NCBI GenBank assembly: GCA_030684575.1
Contig: JAUXVD010000001.1
Coordinates: 1 to 61,984 of the forward strand
Direction of reading: 5' to 3'
Length of the DNA: 61,984 bases
Source: Nitrospirota bacterium
Lineage (GTDB): Bacteria > Nitrospirota > Nitrospiria > Nitrospirales > Nitrospiraceae
Under the pieces are notes generated by a model. It saw only the letters and a list, made by a program, of their open reading frames with translations, made no database searches and had not been told where the DNA came from. Position numbers and translations under genes: made by a program. Below, piece by piece: positions 59,354-61,984 of this stretch; the stretch's first letter is position 1; every line of letters begins with the position of its first letter.

Positions 59354-59406
59354 CCATTGTCCATGCCGTACTATCTTGAGGCCGGTGGGAAACGCCATTG
59401 TTCCCC
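59349..59406 (-). promoter_or_regulatory. ANTAR-type dual hairpin in porin-amt leader
   Basis: Hairpin 1 (59387-59406): stem GGGGAAC/GTTTCCC (one G-U), loop AATGGC. Hairpin 2 (59349-59362): stem GGAC/GTCC, loop AATGGC. The hairpins are 24 nt apart, with A1 and G4 in both loops. Hairpin 2 and the terminator at 59315-59353 are mutually exclusive. Binding of an ANTAR protein would favour hairpin 2 and read-through into porin-amt. Confidence 0.85.
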
Positions 59407-59421
59407 TGTCCGATGGGGACT

Positions 59422-59451
59422 CTTGTAACATGCTCCCGGAAAATCTGTCAA
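59422..59451 (-). promoter_or_regulatory. Predicted sigma-70 promoter of porin-amt operon
   Basis: Minus-strand TTGACA (59446-59451), 18-bp spacer, TACAAG (59422-59427). The transcript would start just before hairpin 1 of the leader. The -35 is a perfect consensus and the -10 is weaker. Confidence 0.55.
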
Positions 59452-59577
59452 CGCCTTTGCACGTCTTATACGAAAGAGGGGAATGGCGAATCTCCCGAAA
59501 CTGGCACCCTCAGTGGACGACCGCACGCCCTCTCCAACCTGGCGATGGTCAGCCATCTATGCTAGATTTGTCCATCT

Positions 59578-60543
59578 ATGGCTCTCTCATCCCCCTCTTC
59601 GAGACTCAGTTGCCTTCCCAAGACATTGTTATTACTCGCGCTAGCCTGCTTGAGCAGCACAGCCTGTAGCGCAACCAGCCAGACAGGTCGAGTTCTTTCT
59701 GAGGATCCCCGAGGAACCGTATCCCTTCAGGCGCTATCCGATCGGTCGATTCAGGCCAGTCACCCGATCCATCTGGAGCCAGCCCTCATCGCCAAAATCT
59801 TGAGCGGAATGCAGGTCCAGGAACAGCAGAGAGGACTCCAAGACCTACTGGCAGGATCGGCTTCTCCTGTCCCGGTTTTTTCGCCGGAAGAAGTTCAGTT
59901 CCTCACTCCTAGAATTGCCAAAGCCTTGACCACTGCGGGAACGGGAGAGGCCGTGTCATTTCAGGTCACAAGTCCTCGCCAAGGCATGGGGCGATTGGAG
60001 CACTCCGTTACAGAGACGACAGCCGGCTCTCTCTATGCCTATGGCCTCTCGCTCTATGTGACAATCTCGCAATACCGATATGCACCAGGCCAGCCTCACA
60101 TCAACGACCCAGCCCACCGGCGCCTACCAGATCCCTCTGGCCTCTCGAACCGAGCCCTGCTCTTCACACCGAGCGCGGCCCAACGGTCTGATAGTTTTTC
60201 CCGCCCAACAGGGGGAAGCTCATCCGACAGGTTTCTCGCCATCGATTATCAACTGCTGCAACATACATCGCCACCAATGGCAGCTATTGAACAAACTGTG
60301 CCTTTGGTCCAACAAGAAGCTATGTCGAATCGAGAGTCCCTCGCAGGAGCCAAACGATCGGAGAGCCAGTCGGACGCTCTCGCTCAGCGCGAAGCAGAGA
60401 TCCATACGTTGAAGGATCTCGTCATCAAGAAAGACTTGGAGTTGGAAGTTCTCAGGAAGGAACTGCTATCGGTTCGGAAACAACTCGACAGCCAGAAGCG
60501 AAACCCCGCACGCTCCTCAAAGCCACAACACATAGCCCCGTAA
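59578..60543 (+). CDS. Hypothetical lipoprotein with C-terminal coiled coil
   Basis: 321 residues. A lipoprotein signal peptide (TLLLLALACLSSTAC) puts the lipid-bearing Cys near residue 30. The middle (SLQALSDRSIQASHPIHLEP; GEAVSFQVTSPRQG) is beta-like. The last 60 residues form a charged coiled coil (ALAQREAEIHTLKDLVIKKDLELEVLRKEL). No known family. It is divergent from the porin gene and convergent with nadE. Confidence 0.6.
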   Translation: MALSSPSSRLSCLPKTLLLLALACLSSTACSATSQTGRVLSEDPRGTVSLQALSDRSIQASHPIHLEPALIAKILSGMQVQEQQRGLQDLLAGSASPVPVFSPEEVQFLTPRIAKALTTAGTGEAVSFQVTSPRQGMGRLEHSVTETTAGSLYAYGLSLYVTISQYRYAPGQPHINDPAHRRLPDPSGLSNRALLFTPSAAQRSDSFSRPTGGSSSDRFLAIDYQLLQHTSPPMAAIEQTVPLVQQEAMSNRESLAGAKRSESQSDALAQREAEIHTLKDLVIKKDLELEVLRKELLSVRKQLDSQKRNPARSSKPQHIAP

Positions 60544-60558
60544 CCAGCATATCCCGAC

Positions 60559-61984
60559 CTATCGATTACGATAGCCGTTCGTAATCGGCATCCGCCGGTC
60601 CTTCCCCAAGGCCCGCTGTGTGATCTTGATGCCGATCGGCGCCTGCCGACGCTTGTACTCGCTGCCGTCCACCATCGCCATCACACGTGCCACCGTCGCG
60701 CGGTCGTACCCCGCAACGACGATTTCTTCGAGAGACCGGTCCTCTTCCACATAGGCCTGCAGAATGGGATCGAGGACCTCATAGGGCGGCAACGAATCTG
60801 CATCCTTCTGGTCCAGCCTCAACTCGGCGGTCGGGGGCCGGCTTAACGTCCGTTTGGGAATGACCGGGGCCGAGCCTCTGAGATTGCGGAGCCGCGCCAG
60901 GTCGTATACCATCGTCTTGGGGACATCTTTGATCACGGCAAATCCTCCGGCCATATCGCCGTACAACGTGGCATACCCGACACTCATCTCGCTCTTGTTG
61001 CCCGTGGTGAGCACCAGATGGCCGAACTTATTGGAGAAGGCCATGAGGAGATTGCCCCGAATGCGGGCTTGGAGATTCTCTTCCGTCGTATCGGGCGCCC
61101 GCCCCTCAAACGTCGTCGCAAGCGTATTCCGGTACGTATCGAACAGCTGCGTGATAGGAAGGGTCCGGACAGAGATCCCGAGTCGTGCGCCCAACGCTGC
61201 GACATCTTCATAACTATCTTGCGAGGTATAGGGCGAAGGCATGAACAGACCCCAGACGTTCTCGGCGCCGAGTGCATCGACGGCAAGCACGGCGGTCAAT
61301 GCCGAGTCCACTCCCCCGCTCAAGCCGATCACAGCTCTGGCGAATCCGTTCTTCCTCACGTAGTCTCGTACCCCCAACGTCAGTGCCAGATAGACCTCAT
61401 CCAGCGGGTCCAGGATTGCCACCATATCGGGAACCGCACGCACCCGAGTCTTTGAAAGGGCGGGAAGCGAGGCGCTGCACATCTCTACCGCAGCGGCCAC
61501 CTGTTTCGGCAAAACTTTTTTCCTCCCCTGAGTACGCCGCTCTCGCGCGACCGCCTCCATATTGAGGTCGGCGACGATCAAATCTTCCTCAAACGCTTTC
61601 CCCCGCGCGATAACCTCTCCCCGGTGATCGAGGATCACACTATTCCCGTCGAACACCAGTTCATCTTGCCCGCCGACGATATTGGTGTAGGTGAGCACCA
61701 CCCCGTTTTCCCGCGCGCGGGTCGCCAGCATCTGCTCGCGGACCCGGCTCTTGCCAAGATGAAACGGCGACGCATTGATATTCACGATCACCTCGGCGCC
61801 CGCCGCAGCCTGAAAACGAGTGGGCCCTTCCGGCAACCAGACCTCTTCGCAAATATTGACCCCGACCACCGTGCCGCGCAGGCGAATGAGCGGCAGCCTC
61901 CTGCCAGGATAGAAATACCGGCTCTCGTCGAACACCCCGTAGTTCGGCAAGTACCATTTACAATAGGTGGTGACGAGTGTCTGG
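60559..61984 (-). CDS. nadE: Glutamine-dependent NAD+ synthetase (5' end outside window)
   Basis: The frame is open to the window edge, where it reads TLVTTYCKWYLPNYGVFDESRYF, so the TTG at 61950 is not the start and the N-terminus is missing. The nitrilase-like glutaminase domain has the catalytic Cys in GVNICEEVW. The synthetase domain has the PP-loop GLSGGVDSALTAVLAVDALG, NKSEMSVGYATLYGDMAGGFAVIKDV and LPPYEVLDPIL. It makes NAD+ from deamido-NAD+, ATP and glutamine. Confidence 0.94.
   Translation of the reverse strand, partial: QTLVTTYCKWYLPNYGVFDESRYFYPGRRLPLIRLRGTVVGVNICEEVWLPEGPTRFQAAAGAEVIVNINASPFHLGKSRVREQMLATRARENGVVLTYTNIVGGQDELVFDGNSVILDHRGEVIARGKAFEEDLIVADLNMEAVARERRTQGRKKVLPKQVAAAVEMCSASLPALSKTRVRAVPDMVAILDPLDEVYLALTLGVRDYVRKNGFARAVIGLSGGVDSALTAVLAVDALGAENVWGLFMPSPYTSQDSYEDVAALGARLGISVRTLPITQLFDTYRNTLATTFEGRAPDTTEENLQARIRGNLLMAFSNKFGHLVLTTGNKSEMSVGYATLYGDMAGGFAVIKDVPKTMVYDLARLRNLRGSAPVIPKRTLSRPPTAELRLDQKDADSLPPYEVLDPILQAYVEEDRSLEEIVVAGYDRATVARVMAMVDGSEYKRRQAPIGIKITQRALGKDRRMPITNGYRNR

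Overview
The window looks like a piece of a Nitrospira chromosome (GC-rich, phylum Nitrospirota). The strongest taxonomic clue is a periplasmic chlorite dismutase of the Nitrospira type. It is backed by ferredoxin-type nitrite reductase NirA, a cyanase with a cyanate/nitrate-type ABC transporter, a formate/nitrite channel, a NarK-like carrier and two Amt ammonium transporters. No nxr or amo genes lie in the window, so nitrite oxidiser and comammox cannot be told apart.

Layout. 1-770: integron debris, namely an IS3-family transposase end, a cassette ORF cut by it, a textbook attC site and a second cassette ORF. 1.0-13.7 kb: housekeeping and Nitrospira-style hypothetical genes (Ppx/GppA, RecG, a TPR metallopeptidase, a methyltransferase/TPR/MBL-fold cluster, a thioredoxin-like protein, an HPr-kinase-like protein). 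14.2-24.8 kb: a long minus-strand run purF-purL-purQ-purS-(membrane protein)-purC-cld-purB-nusB-ribH-ribBA, with chlorite dismutase translationally coupled to purB. 24.9-29.5 kb: NarK-like carrier, RpoH-type sigma factor, groES-groEL. 29.6-34.1 kb: two divergent half-size GlnE-like nucleotidyltransferases, one with an ACT-like domain. 34.1-42 kb: an accessory region with a toxin-antitoxin pair, an Abi_C defence-type gene broken by a stop codon, a lipoprotein, an amine oxidase, an Old Yellow Enzyme and several repeat families. 42.1-59.1 kb: a nitrogen assimilation island read on the minus strand in the order porin, amt, amt, glnB, glnD, glnA, cynA-B-D-S, FNT channel, winged-helix protein, nirA. 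59.6-62.0 kb: a lipoprotein and NadE, which is cut by the window edge.

The most interesting signal is regulatory. Upstream of the porin-amt genes, upstream of cynA (a full unit followed by a half unit) and between cynS and the FNT gene, the minus-strand RNA can form paired hairpins. Each hairpin has a six-base loop of the form AANGGC, so A is at position 1 and G at position 4. The two hairpins of a pair are 23-27 nt apart, and the second overlaps an intrinsic terminator that it would exclude. This is the architecture recognised by ANTAR-domain antiterminators (NasR, NasT, AmiR, EutV families). It suggests that this organism controls uptake and use of alternative nitrogen sources by RNA-level antitermination. 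No ANTAR gene is in the window. PII (GlnB), the uridylyltransferase GlnD and the GlnE-like proteins would add post-translational control of glutamine synthetase and transport.

Repeats are abundant between genes: a ~95-bp long-hairpin family (four copies), a CTAG/CTCGCC-rich family (three copies, one forming the 3' end of nusB), a 105-bp nested palindrome (three copies, bracketing two accessory genes) and an ~80-bp pair that brackets the oxidoreductases.
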